Shown: positions 27,805 to 37,189 of the stretch, piece by piece | How positions within the stretch are numbered: the first letter of the stretch is position 1 | Layout: every line of letters starts with the position of its first letter | Origin: Blastomonas sp. | GTDB taxonomy: Bacteria; Pseudomonadota; Alphaproteobacteria; Sphingomonadales; Sphingomonadaceae | Assembly: GCF_030373265.1 (NCBI RefSeq) | Contig: NZ_JAUCZC010000010.1 | Location: 1-64,000 of the forward strand | DNA: 64,000 nucleotides | Direction of reading: 5' to 3' | Translations under genes and position numbers: made by a program | The notes under the pieces: generated by a model | The model's database searches: none | The model's input: only the letters and a program-made list of their open reading frames with translations | What the model was told of the DNA's origin: nothing

Positions 27805-28996
27805 ACTGATCGTGCGGGTCGCCGCGCGAGGCGACGGTGTCACCGCATCCGGGCGACATGTTGCAGGTGGCGCCCCGGGCGACACGATCACCCCCGGCGG
27901 CAGCATCGTCCCGGGCCCGCATCACGCGACGCCGCCTTGCCCGCATTTCGGTGCTTGTGGCGGGTGCACCCTGCAGCACCTTGATGATACCGCGCTGGCC
28001 GATTTCGTTCGCGAGCGCGTCACCGCGCCATTGATCGCGAAGGGCATCGCCATTGGTGAGGTGCGCCCGGTGCACCTATCGCCCCCGCGCAGCCGCAGAC
28101 GCGCAAGCCTGAGGTACACGCGCGTCAAATCGGCGCTGACCCTGGGTTTTGCCGGGCAGGGCAGCCACGATCTGGTCAACATCCGCACCTGCGAAATCGT
28201 GACGCCACGACTGTTTGACGTCATGATGGCGGTACGAGGTTTGATCGCGAAGTGGCCGAAATCCAAGCTTTCCGGCCAAGTAGAGCTGGCAGAGATCGAT
28301 CAAGGGGTCGCTGTCTTGATCACCGGGATTGAGCCTAACTCGGTTGCCGAACATGAGATGTTGTCAGCATTCTCCGAGGCGCATCAACTGGCGCGGCTGG
28401 CGATCGATCAGGGCTATGGTCCCGAAACGCAGTACGAGCCCGTGCCGGTGACGGTAAGCTTCGGCGACGTCGCGGTGCGATTTCCGCACGCCAGCTTCCT
28501 GCAGGCAACGGTCGATGGCGAGGCTGCGCTGGCGGCAGCGGCACGTGAGGCACTGACCGGATGCCGGATGGTCGCCGACCTGTTCGCAGGGCTCGGCAGC
28601 TTTGCGTTCCACCTGAGCGAACCGGGGCGCAAAGTGTACGCCGCAGAGGCCGCGCGCGATCCGGTGCTGGCCCTGACCCAGGCGGCGAACGCGCGCCAGC
28701 TTCCAGTGTTCGCCGAACATCGCGACCTGTTCCGCAATCCGCTGCAGTCCGATATGCTCAGCAGGTTCGACGGGCTGGTGCTTGATCCGCCGCGCGCGGG
28801 GGCGGAGGCTCAGGTTGCCGCCATCGCCGCCTCAGGCCTTAAGCGCCTGTGTTATGTCAGCTGTAACCCGGCGACCTTTGCCCGCGATGCACGGATGCTG
28901 TGTGACGCCGGGTTCGAGCTCAAGACCCTGTGGCCGGTGGGCCAGTTCCGCTGGTCGACCCATGTGGAACTGGCCAGCCTTTTTGTCCGGCCGTGA
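27794..28996 (+). CDS. RumA/TrmA-family SAM-dependent RNA methyltransferase
   Basis: A 400-aa enzyme that would methylate uridine C5 in 23S rRNA or tRNA. An N-terminal Fe-S ligand set is visible in CPHFGACGGCTLQHL. The SAM-binding motif VADLFAGLGSFAFHL follows near residue 258, then GLVLDPPRAGAEAQVAAIA, and the catalytic cysteine region YVSCNPATFARDARML. The N-terminal TRAM region is short. I use the TTG at 27794 as start: it overlaps nnr by 11 bases, has GGAG about eight bases upstream, and is followed directly by a conserved-looking NDELIVRVAARGDGV. Whether it is RlmC, RlmD or TrmA-like in specificity cannot be told. Confidence 0.88.
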   Translation: MNDELIVRVAARGDGVTASGRHVAGGAPGDTITPGGSIVPGPHHATPPCPHFGACGGCTLQHLDDTALADFVRERVTAPLIAKGIAIGEVRPVHLSPPRSRRRASLRYTRVKSALTLGFAGQGSHDLVNIRTCEIVTPRLFDVMMAVRGLIAKWPKSKLSGQVELAEIDQGVAVLITGIEPNSVAEHEMLSAFSEAHQLARLAIDQGYGPETQYEPVPVTVSFGDVAVRFPHASFLQATVDGEAALAAAAREALTGCRMVADLFAGLGSFAFHLSEPGRKVYAAEAARDPVLALTQAANARQLPVFAEHRDLFRNPLQSDMLSRFDGLVLDPPRAGAEAQVAAIAASGLKRLCYVSCNPATFARDARMLCDAGFELKTLWPVGQFRWSTHVELASLFVRP

Positions 28997-29002
28997 TTCC
29001 AA

Positions 29003-29443
29003 TCAGCCGATATGCAGATCGAAGATCGGGATCGCTGCGTGGAAGATCAGCACGATCAGGCACAGGCTTGAGAGCGCGAACAGGAAGAACCGCACCGCGA
29101 CGCGGTTGACGGTCGCCTGCACCAGGCTGTGCGCGACACGCAGCGCCACATAGAACCAGGCAACCGCCAGGTTCATGCCCTCGCCATGGCCAATGACCGC
29201 AAGCACCAGGCAAACCGCATAGAATATCGTCGGTTCAGCCAGCAAGTGGTTGTAATTGTGTGCTTTCCACTGGATGTCTGCCGGCAGGATGGCGTCCAGA
29301 TCCTTGCCGGTGCCGCCCTTGAGGTTGGCGACATCGATCTTCGCCTTCTGCATGGCAGGAATGCGGGTGACGTACATCCACAGCCACATCACCATGGTCC
29401 AGGCGAGCAGGATGACGACGGGCTGAAGAATGGACATGGACAT
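29003..29443 (-). CDS. MAPEG family membrane protein 1
   Basis: A 146-aa membrane protein with four hydrophobic segments of the MAPEG superfamily (membrane-associated proteins in eicosanoid and glutathione metabolism). The pattern WKAHNYNHLLAEPTIFYAVC, then ALRVAHSLVQATVNRVAVRF, is the family core with the conserved NxxxxxE and RxxHSxxxxxxN elements. Bacterial members are usually of unknown function, some with glutathione transferase activity. It lies 13 bases downstream of a second copy on the same strand, evidently a tandem duplication. Confidence 0.85.
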   Translation of the reverse strand: MSMSILQPVVILLAWTMVMWLWMYVTRIPAMQKAKIDVANLKGGTGKDLDAILPADIQWKAHNYNHLLAEPTIFYAVCLVLAVIGHGEGMNLAVAWFYVALRVAHSLVQATVNRVAVRFFLFALSSLCLIVLIFHAAIPIFDLHIG

Positions 29444-29456
29444 GGTTGTTCCCCCT

Positions 29457-29885
29457 TTAAAGCGTTGCGAGCAGAGCGCGAACCGCGAGCACGATCAGGC
29501 AGAGCGTCGAGGCGAGGAACAACAGAAAGCGCGTCTGCACCTTGTTAACCGTGGCCTGCCAGATGCTGTGGACGATCCGGATCAGGGCATAGCCCCACGC
29601 CAAAGCCACGTTGATACCGTCTGTACCCGCTCCTGCGATCGCCAGGATCGCGATGGTCGCATAGAAGATGGTCGGCTGCTCCATCAGATGCGCGTAGTTG
29701 TGGGACTTCCACGCGACCGGCGGCGGCATCGCCGGATCCAGATCACTGCCGCGTCCGCCGACCGCCTTGGAGATGTCGACGCCCATTTTCTTGGCCTGCG
29801 GCAGCCTGGCGCCAGCCATCCAGAACAGCATGGCAAGCGACCAGAGCACCAGCACGGCTGCTGGCGTCAGAACATTGGCAGACAT
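29457..29885 (-). CDS. MAPEG family membrane protein 2
   Basis: A 142-aa paralogue of the preceding MAPEG protein. It shows WKSHNYAHLMEQPTIFYATI and ALIRIVHSIWQATVNKVQTR in the same places, with four membrane helices. The segment before the first of these (GVDISKAVGGRGSDLDP) is more acidic than in the other copy. The two genes form a minus-strand pair; this one is first in the transcript. The substrate is unknown. Confidence 0.85.
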   Translation of the reverse strand: MSANVLTPAAVLVLWSLAMLFWMAGARLPQAKKMGVDISKAVGGRGSDLDPAMPPPVAWKSHNYAHLMEQPTIFYATIAILAIAGAGTDGINVALAWGYALIRIVHSIWQATVNKVQTRFLLFLASTLCLIVLAVRALLATL

Positions 29886-29962
29886 CGGCAGTTTCCCCCC
29901 TTTGGACAGGGGCGGAAACTGCGTCAGCCTCGATAGATTGTCAATCGCAACTTAAATGCGGG

Positions 29963-31156
29963 TCAGCGATTGATGCTGACCACATTGTCGGCGCGCCAGT
30001 GCGGGCGGGCCTCGCCAGTATACATCGACTGCATCGGCTCGTCGGCGACGGTGTAGTGATCGCTCACGCCGAAGCCGTTGAACGCGGTCCGCATTGCGGC
30101 ACCATAAGCGCCGATCATGCCGATCTCGATATAGTCGCCGGCCTTGATATCCGCAGGCAGCGGGAAGGGACCGGCCATATAATCGATATCGTCGCAGGTC
30201 GGACCGAAGAACGCGAAATCGGCCATCGTGCTGCTGCGCGTGTCGCCCAGATAGCGGACCGGGAAGCGCCAGCCGATATGCGCGGCATCGAACAAGGCGC
30301 CATAGGCACCGTCGTTGATGTACAGCTCGTCGCCGCGGCGCCGATCGACGCGCACGATGATCGAATTGTACTCGGCGCACAAGGCACGGCCAGGCTCGCA
30401 CCACAGTTCTGCCGAATAGCTGATCGGCAGGCTTTCGAAGGTGCGTTCGATGATCGCGAAATAGTCCTCGAGCGGCGGCGGCTGCATGCCGGGGTACGCC
30501 GAGGGGAAGCCCCCGCCGACATCGATGACGTCCACGGTGACCGATGCATCGACGATCGCCGCGCGCACGCGGTCGAGCGCCTGCACATAGGCATGCGGGC
30601 TCATCGCCTGGCTGCCGACATGGAAGCAGATACCGAGACTGTCTGCGGCCTGACGGGTGGCCATCAGCAGATCGCGGGCTTCGGTCAGCTCGGTGCCGAA
30701 CTTCGACGCCAGGCTGAGTTCCGAATGTTCGGACGAGACGCGCAGGCGGACACACAAGGTCAGATCCTCGGGCGCGCCCGTGGCTAGGACGATCTTGTCG
30801 AGCTCTTCGCGGCAATCGAGCGAGAATACGCGCACGCCGTGGCTGTGATAGGCCTCTGCAATCGCCTCAGGGGTCTTGACCGGATGCATGAAGCACAAGG
30901 TCGCATCCGGAAGCGTTTCGGCCACCAGCCTGACCTCGGCGATCGAGGCAACGTCATAATGGGTAATACCCGCATTCCACAGCACGCGCAGCAGGTCGGG
31001 CGAAGGATTCGCCTTGACCGCATAAAGCGATTTGCCGGGAAAACGATCAACGAAGAACCTGGCCGCGCGCGTCGCCGCTTGCGGTCGGTCCAGCGTAACC
31101 GGCTGAGCCGGTGTCAGAGCCTTAATCAGCTCCAGCGCATCAAGGAAACTGTGCAA
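29963..31156 (-). CDS. Ornithine decarboxylase, alanine-racemase-fold type
   Basis: A 397-aa PLP enzyme of the group IV decarboxylases, making putrescine from ornithine and possibly cadaverine from lysine. PLP lysine is in SLYAVKANPSPDLLRVL (about Lys48), HVGSQAMSPHAYVQAL follows, then IDVGGGFPSAYPG, the phosphate loop EPGRALCAEYNSIIVRV, and the substrate-site FFGPTCDDIDYMAG with the catalytic Cys-Asp pair. No initiating ATG exists; TTG at 31156 is chosen because GGGGGT lies about seven bases upstream and the protein then has normal length. TTG at 31192 is the alternative. A structured leader lies upstream. Together with the CANSDH and nspC genes it completes a route from ornithine to spermidine. 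Confidence 0.9.
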   Translation of the reverse strand: MHSFLDALELIKALTPAQPVTLDRPQAATRAARFFVDRFPGKSLYAVKANPSPDLLRVLWNAGITHYDVASIAEVRLVAETLPDATLCFMHPVKTPEAIAEAYHSHGVRVFSLDCREELDKIVLATGAPEDLTLCVRLRVSSEHSELSLASKFGTELTEARDLLMATRQAADSLGICFHVGSQAMSPHAYVQALDRVRAAIVDASVTVDVIDVGGGFPSAYPGMQPPPLEDYFAIIERTFESLPISYSAELWCEPGRALCAEYNSIIVRVDRRRGDELYINDGAYGALFDAAHIGWRFPVRYLGDTRSSTMADFAFFGPTCDDIDYMAGPFPLPADIKAGDYIEIGMIGAYGAAMRTAFNGFGVSDHYTVADEPMQSMYTGEARPHWRADNVVSINR

Positions 31157-31232
31157 CTCAAGGGACCCCCAAAAAAACAGAGAAAACAACAAGGCTGCCT
31201 TGCGGTTATTGGAAGTCCCCCTGGGGCAGCGG
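31157..31232 (-). ncRNA. Structured leader of the ornithine decarboxylase mRNA (speF-like candidate)
   Basis: On the minus strand the transcript from about 31232 can fold twice. The first fold is GTCC-gctg-CCCC-ag-GGGG-GAC. The second is a CAAGG-cag-CCTTG hairpin followed directly by a U-rich run (TTGTTTTCTCTGTTTTTTT) ending at the TTG start region. The second resembles an intrinsic terminator or attenuator. A conserved leader called speF is known upstream of alphaproteobacterial ornithine decarboxylase genes; I could not test the match, so identity with it is an inference. Confidence 0.45.
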
Positions 31233-31238
31233 ACCGCG

Positions 31239-31267
31239 TAGATAGGATCAGGCTGGTTCCTTGTAAA
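31239..31267 (-). promoter_or_regulatory. Candidate promoter of ornithine decarboxylase
   Basis: Minus strand: TTTACA at 31267-31262 (five of six matches to TTGACA), 17 bases, then TATCTA at 31244-31239 (weak -10). Transcription would begin near 31232, just before the paired part of the leader. Confidence 0.35.
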
Positions 31268-31288
31268 GCGAAAATTGACCCCTCGTTA

Positions 31289-32461
31289 TCAACCCAGCCT
31301 GTCCCGAAATGTTTCATAGCCGAACGATGTTATCTGCTGCAGGCTGTCGTCAGCACTGTTCCAAAGCCAGATCGATGGCAACGGTACCCCATTGAATGTA
31401 TTGGTTTTTACCATGGAGTAGTGCGCCTGATCGAGGAACGCGAAGCGTTCGCCGGGCTGCATGGTTCCTGGCAGGCCATAATCGCCGATGATATCGCCAG
31501 CGAGACACGAGGGTCCGCCGAGCCGGATCGGCTCCGCGTCGGGCCGCTCACCGAGCATGGCCGGACGATAGGGCGCCTCGATGACATCGGGCATATGGCA
31601 AGTGGCCGAGATGTCGGTGATGCCGACCTTCATGCCGTTGTCGAACACATCGAGCAATTCGCCCACCAGAATCCCGGCGTCGAGCGCCACCGCTTCGCCC
31701 GGTTCGAGATAGATTTCGCAGCCGGTGCGTGCCTTGACCGCGATCAGGAATTCGACCATCTCGTCACGCTGATAGTCTGCCCGAGTGATATGATGACCGC
31801 CGCCAAAATTGAGCCATTTCAGCTGCTTGAAATAGGGTTCTAGCAGTGGCTCTAGCTTGCCCCAGATCTGTTGCAGCGGTTGCAGGTCCTGTTCGCACAA
31901 AGAGTGGAAGTGGATACCGGAGACGCCCTCCAGGTGTTCGGGGCGCAGCTGGTCGATCGGATGTCCGAGGCGGCTGTGGGGCTGCGATGGATCGTATTTC
32001 GCTGTTTCACCGAGCGGCAGGGCAGGATTGATCCGCAGGCCGATGTCGAACTGTTCGCCCTTGGCGCGCGCTTCGTCGATCAGGCCAGCGAATCGTTGGA
32101 TCTGGCCGGGGCTGTTGAAGATCACGTGGTCGGACAATGTGAGAATCGCGCGCAGATCTTCGGCCTTGTAGCCCGCGCAATAAGTGGCGACTTCGCCCTT
32201 ATAGTGCTCCGTCGCCAATCGCGCTTCCCACAGCCCCGACGAGCAGGTGCCATCGAGATATTCGCCGACGACGCCCCCCAGCCGCCAGAACGAGAACGCC
32301 TTGAGCGCTGCCAGCATCTTGATGCCCGCCCGGTCGCGGACATCGGCCAGAATCGCCAGATTGCGCCGCACGGCAGCCTCGTCGACCACGAATGCGGGCG
32401 AAGGAACGCGGTGCAGATCGAAATGCCGGAACGCGCCGGGATCGCCAGCCTTGGTTTCCAT
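31289..32461 (-). CDS. nspC: Carboxynorspermidine/carboxyspermidine decarboxylase
   Basis: A 390-aa PLP enzyme that removes CO2 from carboxyspermidine or carboxynorspermidine, giving spermidine or norspermidine. The N-terminal FDLHRVPSPAFVVDEAAVRR and the PLP segment MLAALKAFSFW (about Lys54) are family-specific. GVSGIHFHSLCEQDLQPLQ, WLNFGGGHHITRADY, and EPGEAVALDAGILVGELLD follow, and GPSCLAGDIIGDY holds the active-site Cys. The ATG at 32461 is chosen; the open frame upstream runs through a palindromic repeat. It is the second gene of a minus-strand set, between the dehydrogenase and ornithine decarboxylase. Confidence 0.92.
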   Translation of the reverse strand: METKAGDPGAFRHFDLHRVPSPAFVVDEAAVRRNLAILADVRDRAGIKMLAALKAFSFWRLGGVVGEYLDGTCSSGLWEARLATEHYKGEVATYCAGYKAEDLRAILTLSDHVIFNSPGQIQRFAGLIDEARAKGEQFDIGLRINPALPLGETAKYDPSQPHSRLGHPIDQLRPEHLEGVSGIHFHSLCEQDLQPLQQIWGKLEPLLEPYFKQLKWLNFGGGHHITRADYQRDEMVEFLIAVKARTGCEIYLEPGEAVALDAGILVGELLDVFDNGMKVGITDISATCHMPDVIEAPYRPAMLGERPDAEPIRLGGPSCLAGDIIGDYGLPGTMQPGERFAFLDQAHYSMVKTNTFNGVPLPSIWLWNSADDSLQQITSFGYETFRDRLG

Positions 32462-32469
32462 AATATACT

Positions 32470-32581
32470 CCCTCTCCCCTTCAGGGGAGAGGGCCGGGGA
32501 GAGGGGAATATGCTCTCGCCGGCCCAATGGTTCTCGCGGGGTGTTCCCCTCTCCCAACCCTCTCCCCTCAAGGGGAGAGGG
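32470..32581. repeat. Paired palindromic repeats between CANSDH and nspC
   Basis: Two hairpins of the CCCTCTCCCCTT/CAGGGGAGAGGG kind lie at 32470-32493 and 32558-32581, on opposite sides of a GC-rich spacer. The same family recurs at 60097-60217 and related copies at 49954-50090. Confidence 0.85.
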
Positions 32582-32589
32582 CTAAGGGC

Positions 32590-33795
<1,206 letters not shown>

Positions 33796-33852
33796 AGTTC
33801 GTTTTCCCTTATTGCTGGAATTGCTGTCAGCGGGTGCATATAGAGGCTCTGC

Positions 33853-34836
33853 ATGACAGAACCAAGTGATCCCCTTCGCGCAGACCGCAAACCCAGCCGT
33901 GAAGGCATCGAGCGCGCCGCGAAGAAAATCTCCGCGATACTGCCTCCGACGCCGCTGATGCCCTTGAAGCATGACGGCATGACGTTGTGGTGCAAGGCCG
34001 AGTGCCTGCAGCCGATCGGTTCGTTCAAGATTCGCGGCGCATGGCATCGGCTGTCCGACCTGACCGAGGAAGAGCGCGCGCGCGGCGTGGTCGCTTTTTC
34101 GAGCGGAAACCACGCGCAGGGCGTCGCCTGGGCGGCCAAAAGGCTGGGGATCAAGGCGACCATCGTCATGCCCGCCGACGCACCGAGGCGCAAAATCGAT
34201 TCGACCCGCGGCTATGGCGCCGAGATCATTACCTATGACCGCCGCAGCGAGGACCGCGTGGCCATTTCCAACCGTATCGCGGCGGAGACCGGTGCGGTCG
34301 TGGTGCCCAGCTTCGACGATCCCTGGATCATCGAAGGGCAGGGCAGCACCGGGCTCGAGGCGATGGTGCAGATCATTGCCCAGGCGGGCATTCACCCCCA
34401 TCGCGTGGTGTCCTGTTGTGGTGGTGGTGGTCTCGCCGCCGGGATTGCGCTGGCCATGCCCGGCGCGAAAATTACCGTCGTCGAGCCCGATGGCTGGGAC
34501 GACATGGGCGATTCTCTCAGGAGCCGGAAGATCGTACCGGTGGCCGCAGATGCGCCCGATACCGTGTGCGATGCGTTGCTCACGCCGCGCGTCTCACCAC
34601 TGACATTCGAGATTTTGAAGGAGCGCAAGGCCGATGCGGTTAGCGTCTCCGACGAGGAAGTGTTCCGCGCGATGCGCCACGCGCATGAGCGGTTGCGGCT
34701 GGTGCTCGAGCCAGGCGGCGCGGTGGCGTTGGCAGCGGTGCTGGCGGGCAAGGTCGAGGTCGATGACCGCACCTTGATCATCCTGTCGGGCGGGAACGTC
34801 GATCCGGCGCTGTTTTCCAAAGCGCTTGCATCGTGA
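33853..34836 (+). CDS. Threonine/serine dehydratase, PLP fold type II
   Basis: A 327-aa enzyme deaminating threonine or serine to 2-oxobutyrate or pyruvate. PLP lysine is Lys59 in CLQPIGSFKIRGAWH. VVAFSSGNHAQGVAWAAKRL and VMPADAPRRKIDSTRGYGAE are the usual neighbours, and VSCCGGGGLAAGIAL is the phosphate-binding glycine loop. There is no C-terminal ACT-like domain, so this is the catabolic or short type rather than feedback-regulated IlvA. It could also act on other hydroxy amino acids. It starts 57 bases from the divergent CANSDH gene. Confidence 0.9.
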   Translation: MTEPSDPLRADRKPSREGIERAAKKISAILPPTPLMPLKHDGMTLWCKAECLQPIGSFKIRGAWHRLSDLTEEERARGVVAFSSGNHAQGVAWAAKRLGIKATIVMPADAPRRKIDSTRGYGAEIITYDRRSEDRVAISNRIAAETGAVVVPSFDDPWIIEGQGSTGLEAMVQIIAQAGIHPHRVVSCCGGGGLAAGIALAMPGAKITVVEPDGWDDMGDSLRSRKIVPVAADAPDTVCDALLTPRVSPLTFEILKERKADAVSVSDEEVFRAMRHAHERLRLVLEPGGAVALAAVLAGKVEVDDRTLIILSGGNVDPALFSKALAS

Positions 34837-34843
34837 GCGACCG

Positions 34844-35410
34844 GTGACGCCAGCCAGCGACAGCCGCAGGGCCGACCTGCAATCGGCCTTGATCCGCGTG
34901 GCCCAGCAAGACCGCGAGGCATTGCGCACCGTCTACGCCATGACGTCCGCGAAACTGCACGGCGTTTGCTTGCGTATCTGCACCGACAGGGGCGCGGCGG
35001 AGGACGTATTGCAGAACGTGTATCTCAAGGTGTGGCAGCGTGCCGGGTCATTCGATCCGGCCAAGGCGAGCGCGATCGCCTGGCTGTGCGCCATTGCACG
35101 CAACGCGGCGATCGACTGGCGTAGAAGCCAGCGCTATGAAGACCCGCTGCCTGTTGATCTTGCCGAAACCCTGGTCGACGATGCTGCCGACCCCTCGGCA
35201 GAGCTTGCCCAGTCCGGCGAGCGTGCGCAAATTTTCGCATGCCTCGACGAGCTCGAACCAGCGCGCGCGGCGGCGATCAAGGCAGGGTTTTATCAGGGTC
35301 TCAGCTACCCTGAGATCGCCGAAGCCATGGAAAAGCCGGTGGGGACAGTGAAGAGCTGGATCCGCCGCGGCCTGATGCAGTTGAAGGAGTGCCTGTCGCG
35401 TGAGCAGTGA
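34844..35410 (+). CDS. ECF sigma factor, SigK-like
   Basis: A 188-aa sigma-70 family ECF factor. Region 2 shows QNVYLKVWQRAGSFDPAKAS with AIAWLCAIARNAAIDWRRSQ; region 4 shows AGFYQGLSYPEIAEAMEKPV followed by GTVKSWIRRGLMQL. The wording of region 2.4 to 4 is that of the SigK-type ECFs paired with RskA membrane anti-sigma factors. The next gene encodes such an anti-sigma, overlapping by 11 bases. GTG at 34844 is chosen; TTG at 34826 lies inside the upstream gene. It probably directs transcription of the nearby fasciclin gene from a CATCC/CCGTAG promoter. Confidence 0.88.
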   Translation: MTPASDSRRADLQSALIRVAQQDREALRTVYAMTSAKLHGVCLRICTDRGAAEDVLQNVYLKVWQRAGSFDPAKASAIAWLCAIARNAAIDWRRSQRYEDPLPVDLAETLVDDAADPSAELAQSGERAQIFACLDELEPARAAAIKAGFYQGLSYPEIAEAMEKPVGTVKSWIRRGLMQLKECLSREQ

Positions 35411-36119
35411 TGCCATGCCTGAACGGTCCGCGATGGCGGCCGAATTGGCTCTGGGCCTGCTGGAAGGCACGGAGCGCGCGTCCGCGCTCCGGCTGATGCT
35501 GTCCGACCCGGGCTTTGCAGCCGAGGTCGAAGGCTGGCGCGCGCGTCTCGCGCCCTTGTATGACGGTTTCGCAGACATCGCACCGGCGGATGGACTGATG
35601 GCGCGGATCGATGCGGCGATCGATGCCGAGGCAGCGGTTGCTCCCATGGCCTCACTGGGTTCGCCCGCAGCCCAGGGGCGCTGGAAAATGGCGACCTTTG
35701 CCGCCTCGGCTGTTGCCGCGATGCTGGCGCTGGCGCTGGTCTGGCCGTCTCCAAAGGACAAAGGTCCGGCCTCGCAGGCCAATGCGGATGTCGCGGTCGC
35801 GCAGCTGACCGGGCCGATCGACGGTTTGCTGCTGACGGCACGCTACGACAGCAGCACGGCGGAAATGCTGGTGCGGGTCGAGGGGATGCCGGTCACCGAG
35901 ACCGAGCCCGAACTTTGGATCGTCCCCGCCGACGGGCAACCTCGGCGTCTGGGACGGCTGCTGCGGGGCGGTGTCACGCGCATCGCTGTTCCGGAAGGAC
36001 ACCGCCAGTTCATCGATCCGGTCAGCGAACTGATCCTGACGATGGAGCCCAAAGTCCTGCCCGATCCGGACAAGCCCAGCGCGCCCACGGTGGCCCAGGG
36101 CCGGTTGCAGCGAATTTAG
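35400..36119 (+). CDS. RskA-type anti-sigma factor
   Basis: A 239-aa single-pass membrane protein. The cytosolic N-terminal domain (MAAELALGLLEGTERASAL, then WRARLAPLYDGFADIAP) is the RskA anti-sigma domain that holds the sigma factor. One membrane helix lies at about residues 98-117 (ATFAASAVAAMLALALVWPS). The periplasmic domain includes LTGPIDGLLLTARYD, ELWIVPADGQPRRLGRLL and FIDPVSELILTMEPK, as in RskA C-terminal domains. Such factors release their sigma after regulated cleavage of the membrane part. Start is GTG at 35400, overlapping the sigma gene. Confidence 0.88.
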   Translation: MSSDAMPERSAMAAELALGLLEGTERASALRLMLSDPGFAAEVEGWRARLAPLYDGFADIAPADGLMARIDAAIDAEAAVAPMASLGSPAAQGRWKMATFAASAVAAMLALALVWPSPKDKGPASQANADVAVAQLTGPIDGLLLTARYDSSTAEMLVRVEGMPVTETEPELWIVPADGQPRRLGRLLRGGVTRIAVPEGHRQFIDPVSELILTMEPKVLPDPDKPSAPTVAQGRLQRI

Positions 36120-36206
36120 TCGACCCCGCAAGCTATCGTCGCAAAATCGTCGCCAGATCGTCACACCCGCGCACGGGGGGGGTGACGCTTATGCGCTATT
36201 GTCGGA

Positions 36207-36241
36207 CAAAAGCGGGATTCCCGCGTCCGCGGGAATGACGA
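36207..36241. repeat. Palindromic repeat, CGCGGGAAT family
   Basis: A 9-bp perfect inverted repeat (ATTCCCGCG-tc-CGCGGGAAT) at 36217-36236, preceded by AAAGCGGG. The same element occurs in the opposite orientation at 39079-39160. Confidence 0.85.
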
Positions 36242-36323
36242 CGAGGGAGCGTACGCGGCAGGGTGTTTTGCGATGTCTTGGGTCGTACAACGCCACCCCA
36301 TCCCACATAAATCAACCCGTGCG

Positions 36324-36349
36324 CATCCGGCTTGCAATCCTCTCCGTAG
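36324..36349 (+). promoter_or_regulatory. Candidate SigK-type ECF promoter of the fasciclin gene
   Basis: CATCC at 36324-36328 is followed after 15 bases by CCGTAG at 36344-36349. Mycobacterial SigK promoters have the form CCATCC, 15-18 bases, CCGAAT. The site lies about 58 bases upstream of the fasciclin-domain ATG and downstream of the sigma/anti-sigma pair. Confidence 0.5.
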
Positions 36350-36406
36350 CTGCCCCCGTATCCCGCTTCCCCGGCGGATACGGAACAACCCATGGAGATT
36401 CTCCTT

Positions 36407-36985
36407 ATGCTGAAAACTCTTGCCCCAAGCTTTCTCGCCGCAACCGCGGCTGCGACGCTCGCTTTCGCAGGCCCTGCACTTGCCAACCACCACAAGGGCT
36501 CCGACCATTCGATGGTCGGCGGCGCAGCGATGTATCCGGCCAAGACGATTGTCGAGAACGCCAGCGCAGCGCCCAACCTCACGACCTTGGTCGCAGCCGT
36601 CAAGGCTGCCGGCCTGGTTGACACGCTGGCCTCGCCCGGCCCGTTCACCGTATTCGCTCCGACCGATGCCGCGTTCGCCAAGCTGCCCGCCGGCACTGTC
36701 GACACGCTGGTGAAGCCTGAGAGCAAGGCAACGCTGACCTCGATCCTCACCTATCATGTCGTCGCCGGCAAGGTGACTGCAGCCGACGTCGTGGCTCTGA
36801 TCGAGCAGGGCGGTGGCAAGGCCATGATCAAGACCGTGCAGGGCGGAACGCTTACCGCCTCGCTGCAGGGCAAGAATGTCGTCCTGACCGACGCCAAGGG
36901 CGGCAAGTCGATCGTAACCCAGACCGATGTCATGCAGAGCAACGGTGTGGTGCATGTGATCGACACCGTGGTGATGCCGGGTTAA
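36407..36985 (+). CDS. Secreted fasciclin (FAS1) domain protein
   Basis: A 192-aa protein with a clear signal peptide ([20 protein letters not shown] then AGPALA-N). The mature protein is one FAS1 domain: [39 protein letters not shown] and [17 protein letters not shown], ending with [13 protein letters not shown], the H2 and YH-like motifs of the family. FAS1 domains mediate adhesion at the cell surface. The ATG at 36407 gives the best signal peptide and has GGAG upstream; an ATG at 36392 is in frame. By analogy with mycobacterial MPT70/MPT83, it is the expected target of the SigK/RskA pair just upstream. Confidence 0.92.
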   Translation: MLKTLAPSFLAATAAATLAFAGPALANHHKGSDHSMVGGAAMYPAKTIVENASAAPNLTTLVAAVKAAGLVDTLASPGPFTVFAPTDAAFAKLPAGTVDTLVKPESKATLTSILTYHVVAGKVTAADVVALIEQGGGKAMIKTVQGGTLTASLQGKNVVLTDAKGGKSIVTQTDVMQSNGVVHVIDTVVMPG

Positions 36986-37008
36986 CCCCTTAGCCCAGAG
37001 CGCACCAC

Positions 37009-37047
37009 AGGCCCGCCGGTCCCCCCAGACCGGCGGGCCTCTTCGTG
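37009..37047 (+). terminator. Rho-independent terminator after the fasciclin gene
   Basis: A perfect 13-bp stem AGGCCCGCCGGTC/GACCGGCGGGCCT with a 6-base loop, followed by the moderately T-rich CTTCGTG. It sits 24 bases after the fasciclin stop and closes that transcription unit before btaA. Confidence 0.8.
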
Positions 37048-37189
37048 TCTGGGGCATAGCTCTTGTGGCAGGGCTAATGTGACGGGGGTATGTGACAGGC
37101 GGAGTCGCCAATCCGTCATGCGCGGGTCACCAATCCGCCGTAGCGCGCTCGTCCAGAGGTTCAACCACTGAGCAAGGGGAGCAGGCGAC

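Noticed and set aside
34750-34830. A second SigK-like promoter (CATCC then CGTCGA) before the sigma gene
   Set aside because: The spacing is only 13 bases and it lies within the coding end of the dehydratase gene; the match is too weak.
37078-37096. Possible Pho box upstream of btaA (TGTGAC twice)
   Set aside because: The two hexamers repeat with a 13-base period, whereas Pho boxes repeat every 11 bases, and the sequence match is weak.
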